A DNA stretch of 64,000 nt from Salvia splendens (GCF_004379255.2 NW_024598987.1:1-64000); one strand, 5' to 3'; positions 33,601 to 42,502 are shown, counted from the stretch's first letter. The notes: generated by a model not told the origin, from the sequence alone. Numbers and translations are program-made.

Positions 33601-34843
33601 CAATCAGGCCGGCCTCCCTCAGCATGTTATCGATGGCATCATTAATACACCGATCCTCCATGACGAACAGGATATCCCGAGGTGGAACCTCTCTAAGCAC
33701 GGGGAATTCACGGTGGCTTCGACATGGGACACACTTCGAGGACGAAACCCGATCATCCATGGTTTGGGGGACGTTTGGAAGGTAGGCCTCACCAACTCAA
33801 TAGCCATCTTTATCTGGAGGCTTCTCTCCAATCGGGTGCCGGTTGACACGAAACTTCAGTGGCGGGAGATTGAGCTAGCTTCTAAGTGCCAATGCTGCCC
33901 CCACAGACCGAACACTGAGTCACTCCAACACCTCTTCATCCAGGGATATGGAGCTCGCAGAGTATGGAGTGAGTTCGACGGCTGGTTCACAGGCCCGTTC
34001 CCACGCATCCATATCAATGACACAATCCCTACGAGAATCGAAGTGTGGGCGCGAAGGTGCCAACAGCCGAACAAGAAACATCTTAGCCGAGCCACTCCAT
34101 ACCTCATCCTTTGGTTTATTTGGTCGGAGAGAAACAGGAGCCGCCACCAAGGCACACAGTTTAAACCACAAAACGTGGTATGGCAGGTCCACATGTTCAT
34201 TCGGAATGCTATGTCTAATGGAAGCTTGAAGCCGAAACATTGGAAGGGAGTTAAACTTGGAATCAATATTCCTCAACAAGCGGCGGCAATCAGGGCGCTA
34301 CCCCTAGCCATGGCAATCAAATGGAACCCCCCGGATCAGCCGTGGATAAAGCTCAACACGGATGGCTCCTATAATGAAGCGAACGGCAGTACAGGGGCTG
34401 GCGGGATTATTCGAGACCACTCGGGTAAGATGCTCGTCGCCGTCAGCACACCCCTTGAAGCCCACTCAGCGTTAGAAGCGGAGCTGTTGGCCATGATCCA
34501 CGGGCTAAATATAGCCAAGGAATACGGCCTACCAATCTGGATTGAATCAGATGCAGAGCAAGCAATCAAATTGGTCAATGGGACGGGATGGGGGCCGGCA
34601 CTCGCTCGGCAAGCGGTGGCGCAACTAACCATTCTCAAACGCCAACTCAAATTCCGAGCCACCTTCATACACAGGGAGGGGAACAAAGCGGCGGACTTCC
34701 TTGCGAAAATGGGGCTAGTCCAAGACAGTGGCCTACGAATGCACTACAACTCAGCACCGAGAGAACTATTGGACTTGGTTAGATTGGACGAGATGGGAGT
34801 GTCGCACATCCGAAACCTAGACGGGGACGGGCATCAAAGTTGA
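30677..34843 (+). CDS. LINE A ORF2 protein: endonuclease, reverse transcriptase, RNase H, intact
   Basis: It has 1388 residues and nicks target DNA and copies its own RNA from the nick. The APE-type endonuclease spans about 1-230 with N9, E38, D136 (GGDFNT) and D217-H218 (SDHG). The RT region lies at about 400-900: [53 protein letters not shown] and the catalytic Y681-A-D-D684. A zf-RVT zinc segment (ELASKCQCCPHRPNTES) lies near 1075. The RNase H domain (about 1220-1360) has D1229, E1269, D1292 and D1340 in LNTDGS, ALEAELL, IESDAEQ and NKAADFLA. All expected catalytic residues are visible. A C-terminal RNase H is characteristic of a plant L1 group. Confidence 0.95.
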   Translation: MSYNLMFWNVRGIANAPTQNVLKRLIGCHNVLFLAIMEPLTQPDPDRFSKALGLSFIGSNMNEKIWMFAEEGSTFDIEVDSEQILHGYLKSHRLARPVAISAVYAKCTRAERHHLWDKMREIAGPLEGTPWIIGGDFNTMLSHQDRVGSDTNRQAEMVDFAEATEDCRLLDPGFDGAAFTWAKNGLFERLDRVFVSEDWTKTFEATRVTNLPRIASDHGPILVRCTKMNTSAGAKAFRFQNMWIRHEGFMAVVQKAWEEPTGAGGILNIQIKQARVKKALKEWNKEVFGNIHANLKEKEEEIALAQSCFEARPTPDHRTAINKHIAEYILLLKMEEDFWRQKAALRWLAEGDKNTRFYQSWVKQKRVRLRIHSIRVNGQELTDEAEIKKSAVEFFQQLLAPNNPTLEDPDLDLIQQVHSAEQFADIADAPSADEVRSATFCISGDSAPGPDGFSATFYQACWPIVGPEVVDAIRQFFRGAFLPRSITATSIVLIPKKASPESWTDYRPISLCNVLNKIITKVLTSRLSPFLPQVISPNQSGFVKGRLLNDNALLAQEMFHELARCSPAPNVAVKIDMAKAYDRVQWPFLFKVLRCMGFPDSWISLMERCIGCCWFSVLVNGAPSGFFRSTRGLRQGDPISPALFVIAADYLSRALDKLILGQKDMTFKASRRCMEISHLAYADDIIIFTQAAANPMRRLRACLEKYERVSGQQVSLAKSNFYIAEAHEHWANSIQAEGGFSRGAFPFLYLGVPIYRGVKRTDMFLFLREKIARRISGWAHRHLSFGGRLTLIKSTLEAIPLHIFQAVEPTAGTLKQLDQQMARFFWGSTNEKKRTHWIGWEQMCRPTDEGGLGIRKTMEVLHAFNIKLWWRFREQNSLWARYMMAKYCSNSTPLTLRLPSRSSPTWRRLSRAWPLAQPHMRWLVGQGDIYFWDDIWLGNSPLRELSLDDRGRPTTRVSEFITNGGWDVPKLQLLHNQAGLPQHVIDGIINTPILHDEQDIPRWNLSKHGEFTVASTWDTLRGRNPIIHGLGDVWKVGLTNSIAIFIWRLLSNRVPVDTKLQWREIELASKCQCCPHRPNTESLQHLFIQGYGARRVWSEFDGWFTGPFPRIHINDTIPTRIEVWARRCQQPNKKHLSRATPYLILWFIWSERNRSRHQGTQFKPQNVVWQVHMFIRNAMSNGSLKPKHWKGVKLGINIPQQAAAIRALPLAMAIKWNPPDQPWIKLNTDGSYNEANGSTGAGGIIRDHSGKMLVAVSTPLEAHSALEAELLAMIHGLNIAKEYGLPIWIESDAEQAIKLVNGTGWGPALARQAVAQLTILKRQLKFRATFIHREGNKAADFLAKMGLVQDSGLRMHYNSAPRELLDLVRLDEMGVSHIRNLDGDGHQS

Positions 34844-34901
34844 TCATGAGACGACGGGAGACAATAGTGACTAGCTTTGTGGTTAATTGTTTTTTGGAAA
34901 G

Positions 34902-34948
34902 GAGTATGATGAGGTCCGAACCTTGTGGGATCGGACCGCATACTACTC
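34902..34948 (+). other. 3'-UTR stem-loop of LINE A (GAGTA...TACTC)
   Basis: GAGTATGATGAGGTCCGA pairs with TCGGACCGCATACTACTC across a short loop, with two or three mismatches. Equivalent stem-loops occur in A' (13409-13455, minus), the truncated LINE (about 23218-23265), L2 (about 49739-49785), L1 (49935-49981), LINE-m (12504-12549, minus) and R2 (about 60668-60714, minus). Confidence 0.6.
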
Positions 34949-35040
34949 TTGATTTTGTTACGGCACACCACTTTTGGGTGTGGCCACGCCTTGTAATTAT
35001 CTCTTGTGGAAATATAGGGATGAGGGACCCACGAACCCTC

Positions 35041-35053
35041 CACCGTAGAGGTG
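35041..35053 (+). other. 3'-terminal hairpin of LINE A next to the A-tail
   Basis: CACC-GTAGA-GGTG lies about six bases before the A-run (35060-35097). The same four-pair stem with varying loop occurs at the 3' end of nearly every LINE here and of the ORF1-only elements. It may be the RT recognition signal, as proposed for some plant L1-clade LINEs. Confidence 0.65.
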
Positions 35054-35057
35054 TTTG

Positions 35058-35099
<42 letters not shown>

Positions 35100-36300
35100 A
35101 ATTCCAAGAAGTGGCTGATTATACTAAGGTGCTAAATGGCCCCAATGGGAATCCGAATTGGCTTATTGATATACATCCGATGAGGGTGTTCAAGTGGGCG
35201 CCGGATTTTGATACTTTTTTCGAGTCATCGATTGTTGCCGTATGGTGTAATATCATGGGAATCCCGGCGCATCTCTTTGAGGAATCGGCCCTCATGGCGA
35301 TCGGCAAGCTCCTAGGCAAGCCATTACAAGCCGATCATGCCACAATTAACCAATCCCGACTCTCCTTTGCTAGGATATGCGTTGAGATTGACATCTCTAC
35401 GCCCCTACGGAAGAGATTATTCTCAATATCTTAGGTAAAGAATCAAGGCACAAAGTGGCATGGGATCGTATACCTTTGTTTTGTGCCAATTGTAAGCATG
35501 TTGGGCACACCATTGATAAGTGTCATGCTTTGGGAAGGAAGGAACGTGATGGTAGTAAGAACCACCGAACGCCAACAAAGACGCACTACTCGAGCAATGT
35601 CTCCAAGATCATTCACCGAGAATGGCGTCCAAAGGTGGATACTTGGGCCGGCACTTCAACGAGTTATGAGCATAGAAACAAGGATAAAGAATGTGCCAAC
35701 CAAGAGAAGCGCAAGGAAGGTACAATGGATGTTGTTTCGTCGGCCCCAAGAGCAGCAAATCGAAACCAACCAAGTGTGGACAAGGATGGGTTCCAAGTGA
35801 TGTCGAGGAAGAGGAAAGGCATGGTGCACGAGGGAGATTTGATTACCAATGGCCACCACATTGATGATTGGCGTTTGAAGGAGAACGTTGCTACGGTAAC
35901 GTTTGGGAGTGGTAATTCGGATGCGAATGAGCCGGGTATTGGCTCAATGAATGTCTCTTGTGGGCTCCCCAGCCGGGAGATGGAGGGTTTCATCGAGGAC
36001 CTTGACCCAGGAGGAACCGTCCCATGCGGAGGTATCCCTATTGCGGGTCTCAATTAGGAAATGGTCTTAGGTTTTGGTTTTGCAAAGATCGCATCATTGT
36101 AATTGTAAAAGGGTTGTTAAGAGTATTTAGATGACCACTCTAGCTGATAGGGATGCCCTCGTTGTACTCTAATAGGTCTTTGCGAGTCGTCACTTTTGGG
36201 CGGCTCGGTGTTTTGTTTGTTCGTTGCAATGGTCTTGGCAATGCACAGGTGTGGGTCTACCTTAACCCTCCACCCTCGTGGTGTTTAAAAAAAAAAAAAA

Positions 36301-38057
36301 CCTTACTTGCTACACCAAGGGACGCCCACAAATGTCAAGGATGATCTCGTCGGGTGGCGGCTTTGTGATGTCGATCTCAATGCATAGCCGCGCAAAGGAG
36401 AGTCTCGATTTGTTGGCCGTTGCTCTATCTACTTGGATAGGGTCACCCAGGAGTTTCCCAATGGCATAGAGGGTCGATTGATCATATAGGTGAATCGGGA
36501 GTCCAATTAGGTTGCACCATATCGCCGCAATTGGAGACTCACAATAGGCGTTGAAGTCCGGAGACCATTTGAAGACTCTCATCGGATGCCGATCAATGAA
36601 CCACACCGGTGTCCCTTTGGGTCCACTAAGGAGCCGAGCATAATCCGCCATGTCCTCAAATTGAACAAGAATATGTTTGGCGTTAATATATTTCCATGTA
36701 TAGCCACGGCAAAATTTAATATTGTCTAGGGCCTTTTGGATTTGATAGGAAGCCGGGATTGAATGCGAGAACTTACCTACAATAGCATGGCCGAGAGATG
36801 AAACTAACCTTTGGATTTCTGACCCGGAAAAGTAGATGGATGGCACTCCTTTTGACGTGGAAGCAAAGCCAATATTTTGGATGTTCTCCGGGACAAAGAC
36901 TTGCGGGCCTTCAACAGCCGATGTCACCCGCACCATGTCGGCCATGGATTTTGGCTTGGTGGGGTTCCTCACTCCCGGCTCGGTATTGCCTCCTAAGGGG
37001 TTGTTTATCGGATTACCTTTCGGTTTAGCCCCACGGTTTGTGTCGGTTTGCAGTCCTTCACTCGGGTCCCTCTCATTCATGGTTTCGTCGGGAGGCCGCT
37101 GCGTTTCCATTTCCATCTCGGTCCGCGTCGGGTCCGTCGCTTGCATGTCCGAGGTCGAAGGCACGGGCGTGTCTCGAGGGGGGTTGCGGATTATCTTGGT
37201 CTTCGGCCATCCCGTTCTCTCTAGTGCCGCGCCGGTTTCGAATGATGCTCAGATTTTCCGGGTCCTTCCCTTTTCGAGAGGTGGGAAATCATCAAGGGAT
37301 GGGCAATCTCTATGCGAGGCACGCATGAGTCGATATCTTCTTCTCTCCTGTTTGGAAGAGGGTTGGCCTTCGTCGTGTAGACCGTGGCCGGTGGGGATCC
37401 GGCGAGGAGGGGCTGGGCCGCTGTCGCATCAAGCATTTCCGCCGCGGCCAGGTCTATGATTTGGATGATATCACTCTTTGTTGTCTCCATTTGCTGCATT
37501 GGTAGAGATGAACAAGGCTCCACATGTAACTTCCGGTTTTGGAAAGGGACAAAAGCACTTTCCGAAAGGTGATTTGTTCCCATGCCCATTTCGGGCAAGT
37601 TGACAATCTCACTCCCAAATGTACTTTTTGGCACACATGCTACGGCCAAATCCTCTTGGGATACGCTTAGGAATCCGACATCATCACCTCCAATGGTCGT
37701 CTCACTCATGGCGGGTCCATGGTCGGAGGGTAGCGCCACCGCAGCTGCCGGGGCATCTCCGTGAACCACCACCTCCATTTGGACTCCATCCACATTGCAT
37801 TTAGGGCTATCAAGGGCGGAGCTCCGGCCGGAGGTCTCGGGCTCGGAGGTCTCCTCTCCTCCAAAGTCGAGCTTCTTCCTAAGTTGTTTGTCCTCCGGGA
37901 GTGGGGAGGGTACGAACCTTTTCCGGCCATGACCTTTGGTGAGAGGTGCCGGCGTACTCTTCCTAGCCATCATCCTATTCTTCTTGCTTTGCATTTTCAC
38001 TTCTTTGGCCGAGATCCTCGGTGTTGGGTCATCGCTTGAGTGAAAAACCATAAGCTG
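36301..38057 (-). pseudogene. LINE-m ORF1 main part (DUF4283)
   Basis: On the minus strand it resumes at MVFHSSDDPTPRISAKEV directly after the G2 duplication, so ORF1 runs on from IPDQL at 55084. The frame is open from 38057 to 37221: GRKRFVPSPLPEDKQLRKKL, IVNLPEMGMGT and AAAEMLDATAAQPLL. A frameshift lies near 37220-37260, then a second open frame runs from 37164: KPKSMADMV, VFVPENIQNIGFAS, the DUF4283-like domain (GHAIVGKFSHSIPASYQIQK, HPMRVFKWSPDFN, GLPIHLYDQSTLY) and SFARLCIEIDITKPP. It ends at 36301 where the ORF1-only element inserted, then continues at 26149. Confidence 0.85.
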
Positions 38058-38770
38058 TGATGGAGCTACACCCAAGCTGATCTACAAGAACAAGAAGATG
38101 GATCCATTGTTCATTCAAAGTGGACCAATTACAAGAGCTAGAGCTAAGAAGATAAAGGAATCCATGATGCTTTTAGTTGATGAAATAAAAGCCCAATTCC
38201 AAGACCAATCTACATTGGGCCAAATGGTGAATATTATTCAAGTTAGTGGGCAGCCCAATGCATGAAGTTTTGAGTCACTATATATCACATTTTGGAGGCC
38301 CAAATTGAAGATACATGATGCATTTTCGTCCAAGTTGGAGCAACCAAAATGAAGAGTCATTTTTAAGTTACTTTTTGAGTTAAATAAGTGACTTTAGATG
38401 TCCTAAAGTCAGACCAATAGTTTAGGAGTTACTTTTCACTTATTATGAGTCATTCTAAAGGTCTTAAGTTGTACTAATGATATGAGACTTTCAAGAGTCC
38501 ATTCTAGCCTATAAATAGGCTTGTAAGCATGTCATTTGAGGACACCATTGATCAAATACGAAAATAGACTTTGTCTTGTGAGTTGAATTCTCTTTGTAGA
38601 GTTTTTCACTTGTTTGGAACTTATCAAGATACTTTGAGCAAGTTCTTGTGGCGTTCAACCATACCGAGGTTCTTGGCTGATCATATAGCCAACGGGTCGA
38701 GGTTTTCCAAGCTCTGGAAGTGGATCAAACCAGATTATCAATCAAGGGAGTCCGCTGCCAAACCTTATAC
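38058..38770 (+). repeat. 5' LTR of G2, lacking its last 58 bp
   Basis: It aligns base for base with 54313-55025 of the 3' LTR, then stops. The deletion removes the LTR end, the primer binding site and about 110 bp of leader, judged against G1 (592 to 481, minus). The TATA box TATAAATA is at 38510-38517. Confidence 0.92.
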
Positions 38771-39015
38771 ATTTTTCACATCATTTTCTCGACCAATTCC
38801 TTTCATCCTTCATTCAAGGGCTAAAGTTGGTTGATTGCTATTTGTTCTTGTTTGTTCTTGATTTGTTTTATACTTGTGTTTTCTTTGCAAAAGAGAAAGA
38901 GTGGTAAAAGGCTTGAGAGGTGAGGTTATTTGAGGGGAGGTAAAAGCCAACAAGTGATATACACGAGTGTTTTGTGAGGTTTATTTTTTGTGTGATACAC
39001 GAGTGAACTGTGAGG
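38771..39015 (+). other. G2 leader remnant between LTR and gag
   Basis: It matches the G1 leader (about 480 down to 236, minus). It contains no gene. The tRNA primer site present in G1 at 576-589 is missing here. Confidence 0.75.
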
Positions 39016-39279
39016 ATGGATTCTACTGACGATCATATTCCAGTTGATCCTACGTTGATAGCCATGCAACAACAATTTGCAAGGTTTGCACGGATTCTGG
39101 AAAGTGTTTCAGGGCGGTTGGAGAGGCTAGAAGTTCAGGCAACAAATGAAAATAATAACGAGGAGGAAGAGAGTGGAGGAGAAGATGATGCTTCATAAAG
39201 GCATCGAAATGAGAGACGTGGAAACGGTAGAAGAGGGCGCACAAATGAAGTGGATGGTGATTTGAGATGCATCAAACTG
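39016..39279 (+). pseudogene. gag N-terminus of G2, interrupted
   Basis: The start at 39016 gives MDSTDDHIPVDPTLIAMQQQ followed by an acidic run (EEEESGGEDDAS) and a TAA at 39196-39198. G1 has His-type coding sequence near this point, so the stop is a mutation. In the same frame the basic stretch RHRNERRGNGRRGRTNEV follows, ending DGDLRCIKL at the LINE L1 target. The frame continues at 50136. It would be the matrix-like N-terminal part of Gag. Confidence 0.82.
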
Positions 39280-39382
39280 ATTTGAGATGAAGTGGATGGT
39301 AGAAGATGATGCTTCATAAAGGCATCGAAATGAGAGACGTGGAAACGGTAGAAGAGGGCGCACAAATGAAGTGGATGGTGAT

Positions 39383-42137
39383 AGTGGAAGCAATCAGACA
39401 GTTCTTCAGAGGGGCCTTCCTGCCAAGGAGCATCACGGCCACAAACATTGTCCTTATCCCAAAGAAGGCTTCGCCAGAGTCATGGACCGACTACCGACCC
39501 ATTAGTCTTTGCAATGTTTTAAACAAGATCATTTCCAAGGTACTCACCTCTCGACTCTCCCCTTTCCTTCCACAGGTCATCTCCCCAAACCAAAGTGGGT
39601 TTGTCAAAGGTCGGCTCCTTAACGACAACGCACTACTGGCTCAAGAAATGTTCCATGAGCTTGCTAGATGCTCTCCAGCGCCTAATGTGGCAGTAAAGAT
39701 TGACATGGCTAAAGCCTATGACAGGGTCCAATGGCCCTTCCTCTGCAAAGTTTTACGCCGTATGGGATTCCCGGATTCATGGATTTCACTTATGGAGAGG
39801 TGTATTGGTTATTGCTGGTTCTCGGTTCTTGTTAACGGGGCACCCTCGGGTTTCTTTAGATCAACTCGAGGACTTCGACAAGGAGACCCGATCTCCCCCG
39901 CTCTGTTCGTGATCGCTGCGGAATACCTGTCCCGAGCCTTAGATAAGCTCATACTTGGCCAAAAGGACATGACGTTCAAAGCCTCCCGGAGATGCATGGA
40001 GATCAGCCATCTAGCCTATGCGGACGACATAATTATCTTCACTCAAGCGGCGGCAACTCCTATGCGCCGGCTAAGAGCTTGTCTCGAGAAGTATGAAAGA
40101 GTCTCCGGTCAACAAGTCAGCCTTGCCAAGAGTAATTTCTATATCGCCGAAACCCATGAGCATTGGGCAAACTCGATCCAGGCGGAAGGGGGATTCTCTA
40201 GAGGGGCCTTCCCACTTTTCTATCTCGGTGTCCCTATCTACCGTGGTGTCAAGCGCACGGACATGTTCCTTTTTCTACGGGAAAAGATTGCAAGAAGGAT
40301 CTCAGGATGGGCACACCGGCACCTCTCCTTTGGAGGAAGGCTCACGCTGATTAAGAGCACTCTTGAAGCGATCCCCTTGCACATCTTCCAAGCCGTTGAG
40401 CCCACGGCCGGTACCCTAAAGCAACTTGATCAACAAATGGCCCGATTCTTTTGGGGGTCTACGAATGAGAAGAAGCGGACCCATTGGATTGGATGGGAAC
40501 AAATGTGCCGCCCCACTGAAGAAGGAGGCCTTGGGATCCGAAAAACTAAGGAGGTCCTCCGCGCCTTCAATATCAAACTTTGGTGGCGCTTTCGGGTGCA
40601 AAACTCCCTTTGGGCAAGATACATGATGGCAAAATATTGCACCAACTCCACACCGCTCACCTTGAGACTGCCGAGCAGGAGTAGCCCTACGTGGAGAAGG
40701 CTCTCAAGAGCCTGGCCCCTCGCGCAACCGCACATGAGATGGCTAGTGGGACAAGGGGACATCTACTTCTGGGATGACATCTGGCTTGGCAATAGCCCTC
40801 TGAGGGAAATTAGCCTTGATGATAGGGGAAGACCAACCACCCGGGTTTCGGAGTTCATTACAAATGGAGTTTGGAATGTGCCCAAGCTTCAACTCCTTCA
40901 CAATCAGGCCGGCCTTCCTCAGCATGTTATCGATGGCATCATTAATACACCGATCCTCCATGACGAACAGGATATCCTGAGGTGGAACCTCTCTAAGCAT
41001 GGGGAATTCACGGTGGCTTCGACATGGGACACACTCCGAGGGCGAAACCCGATCATCCAAGGTTTGGGGGACGTTTGGAAGGCGGGCCTCACCAAATCAA
41101 TAGCCATCTTTATCTGGAGGCTACTATCAAATCGGGTGCCGGTTGACACAAAACTCCAATGGCGGGAGATTGAGCTAGCCTCTAAGTGCCAATGCTGCCC
41201 ACTTCGACCGAACATTGAGTCCCTCCAGCACCTCTTCATTCAGGGATTTGGAGCTCGTAGAGTATGGAGAGAATTCGATGAATGGTTTGAAGGTACATCC
41301 CCCCGCCTCTCAATCAATGATACAATCCCAACGAGAATTGAAGTTTGGATGCAAAGATGCAATCAGCCGAATAGGAAGCACCTTAGCCGAGCCATGCCCT
41401 ACCTCATCCTATGGTTCATCTGGTCGGAGAGGAATAGGAGCCGACACCAAGACACAAGATTTAAACCCTACAATGTAATATGGCAGGTCCACATGTACAT
41501 CCGGAATTCTATGGCAAACGGGTGCTTGAAGCCGAAGCACTGGCGAGGAGTTAAACTTGGAATTAACATCCCTCAACAAGCGGAAGCCATTAGGGCGTTG
41601 CCTCTCGCCATGGCGATCAAATGGGAGCCACCGGACCACCCTTGGATTAAAGTGAACACGGATGGTTCCTTCAAGGAAGCGATCAACAAAGCAGGAGGGG
41701 GAGGAGTCATTCGGGATTTCTCGGGTAAAATGCTTGTGGCCTTTTGCATTCCTCTTGAAGCACAATCGGCTCTGGAGGCGGAACTGTTGGCAATGATCCA
41801 CGGGCTGAACATCGCCAAGGAATTTGGCCTCCCTATTTGGATCGAATCAGACGCCGAACAGGCTATCAAATTGATTAATGGGGCAGGATGGGGTCCGGCG
41901 CTAGCCCGGGAAGCCGTGGCGCGACTGATCCTTCTTAAGCGCCAACTTAAATTCCGAGCCACCTTCATTCACCGGGAGGGCAACAAGGCGGCGGACTTCC
42001 TTGCGAGAATGGGACTAGGGCGAGATAGAGGCCAACAAATGCAACAAGACTCGGTGCCGAGAGAGCTTGCGGACCTCGTCCGCATGGATCAAATGGGCCT
42101 CTCACATGTTCGAACCCTAGAAAGGGACGGGGACTAG
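39383..42137 (+). pseudogene. LINE L1 ORF2: partial RT to RNase H, no internal stop
   Basis: The open frame begins upstream in the copied gag DNA (39306) and so would encode a chimeric start fused to VEAIRQFFRGAFLPRS of the RT. It keeps DYRPISLCNVLNKIISK, NQSGFVKGRLLNDN, YADDIIIF (about 40016-40039), zf-RVT (KCQCCPLRPNIES) and RNase H (VNTDGSFKEAINK, ALEAELLAM, IESDAEQA, REGNKAADFLARMG). The last 300 residues differ notably from LINE A (for example EWFEGTSPRLS), so it is a sister subfamily. It lacks the endonuclease and the first third of the RT region. Confidence 0.87.
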
Positions 42138-42502
42138 AATTTTTTTTTTTTTATCTTGCTTAAGGTTCTGTTTACTTGCTCTGTATCTTTGTGTAACTGC
42201 TCGTGGTGTTTTGAGGGAGTATGATGAGGTAACCCAAAACGTTTTGAAAAAGCTTTAATGGTAAGTTAGAGAGAGACGCTCTCCCTTCTCTCTAGAATCC
42301 CCCACCACGTTTTGAGTTCCCACATCGCCGCCTACCCCCATTCTCAGTCGGCTCACCACCGTCGACGGTCCCCCTCACGCCCCCGCTCCACCAGCCACCC
42401 ACCACCCTCCCGACCTCGGATTCTCACCAACCAACCCACTCCATTGGCTAAGGCACGAACAAAGCTCCGGAGCGGCTGGTGACTCGACTCGCTCTCTCGA
42501 TC

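Larger units (their letters stand above)
27349..35097 (+). mobile_element. LINE A: full-length LINE with both ORFs intact
   Basis: It is flanked by the 16-bp duplication acaattccaagaagtg at 27333-27348 and 35098-35113, inside the DUF4283 region of the ORF1-only element. The order is 33 bp of extra LINE-derived sequence (27349-27381), a canonical CT/GA-rich 5' UTR from 27382, ORF1 (27621-30674), ORF2 (30677-34843), a 3' UTR with two hairpins (34902-34948, 35041-35053) and an A-tail of about 38 bases (35060-35097). It is the only element in the window without an inactivating change in either ORF, and so the only candidate for an autonomous LINE. Confidence 0.92.
26275..36057 (+). pseudogene. 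ORF1 of the ORF1-only element (DUF4283 + CCHC), split by LINE A
   Basis: The coding parts are 26275-27348 and 35114-36057, about 670 codons together. The N-terminal half resembles the LINE ORF1s only faintly: TKRFGTPHPEKARQALKR (about 26383-26436) recalls KRFVPSPLPEDKQLRKK. The DUF4283-like domain is clear: LGLALVGKFSHSLPSTFQIQ before the insertion and HPMRVFKWAPDFD, IMGIPAHLFEESALM, RLSFARICVEIDIS after it. The knuckle CANCKHVGHTIDKC follows (about 35483-35525). The C-terminal part (KENVATVTFGS, EDLDPGG) is unlike any LINE ORF1 here. A one-base loss near 35403 shifts the frame, so this copy is broken twice. The stop TAG is at 36055-36057, followed only by the UTR. Confidence 0.85.
26150..36300 (+). 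mobile_element. ORF1-only retroelement (non-autonomous LINE relative), holding LINE A
   Basis: It is bracketed by the 18-bp duplication ccttacttgctgcaccaa at 26132-26149 and 36301-36318 (one mismatch). After removing LINE A, about 2.4 kb remains: a leader with the LINE start agttagagagagaagctctc (26181-26200), one ORF (26275-27348 joined to 35114-36057), a 230-bp 3' UTR and an A-tail (36287-36300). There is no endonuclease or RT sequence at all. The 3' end carries AACCCTCCACC plus the hairpin CACCCTCGTGGTG (36271-36283), like the LINEs. The copy at 991-1652 has the same ORF-UTR-tail order, so this is a recurring design rather than one deletion. It would need ORF2 protein in trans. Confidence 0.85.
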
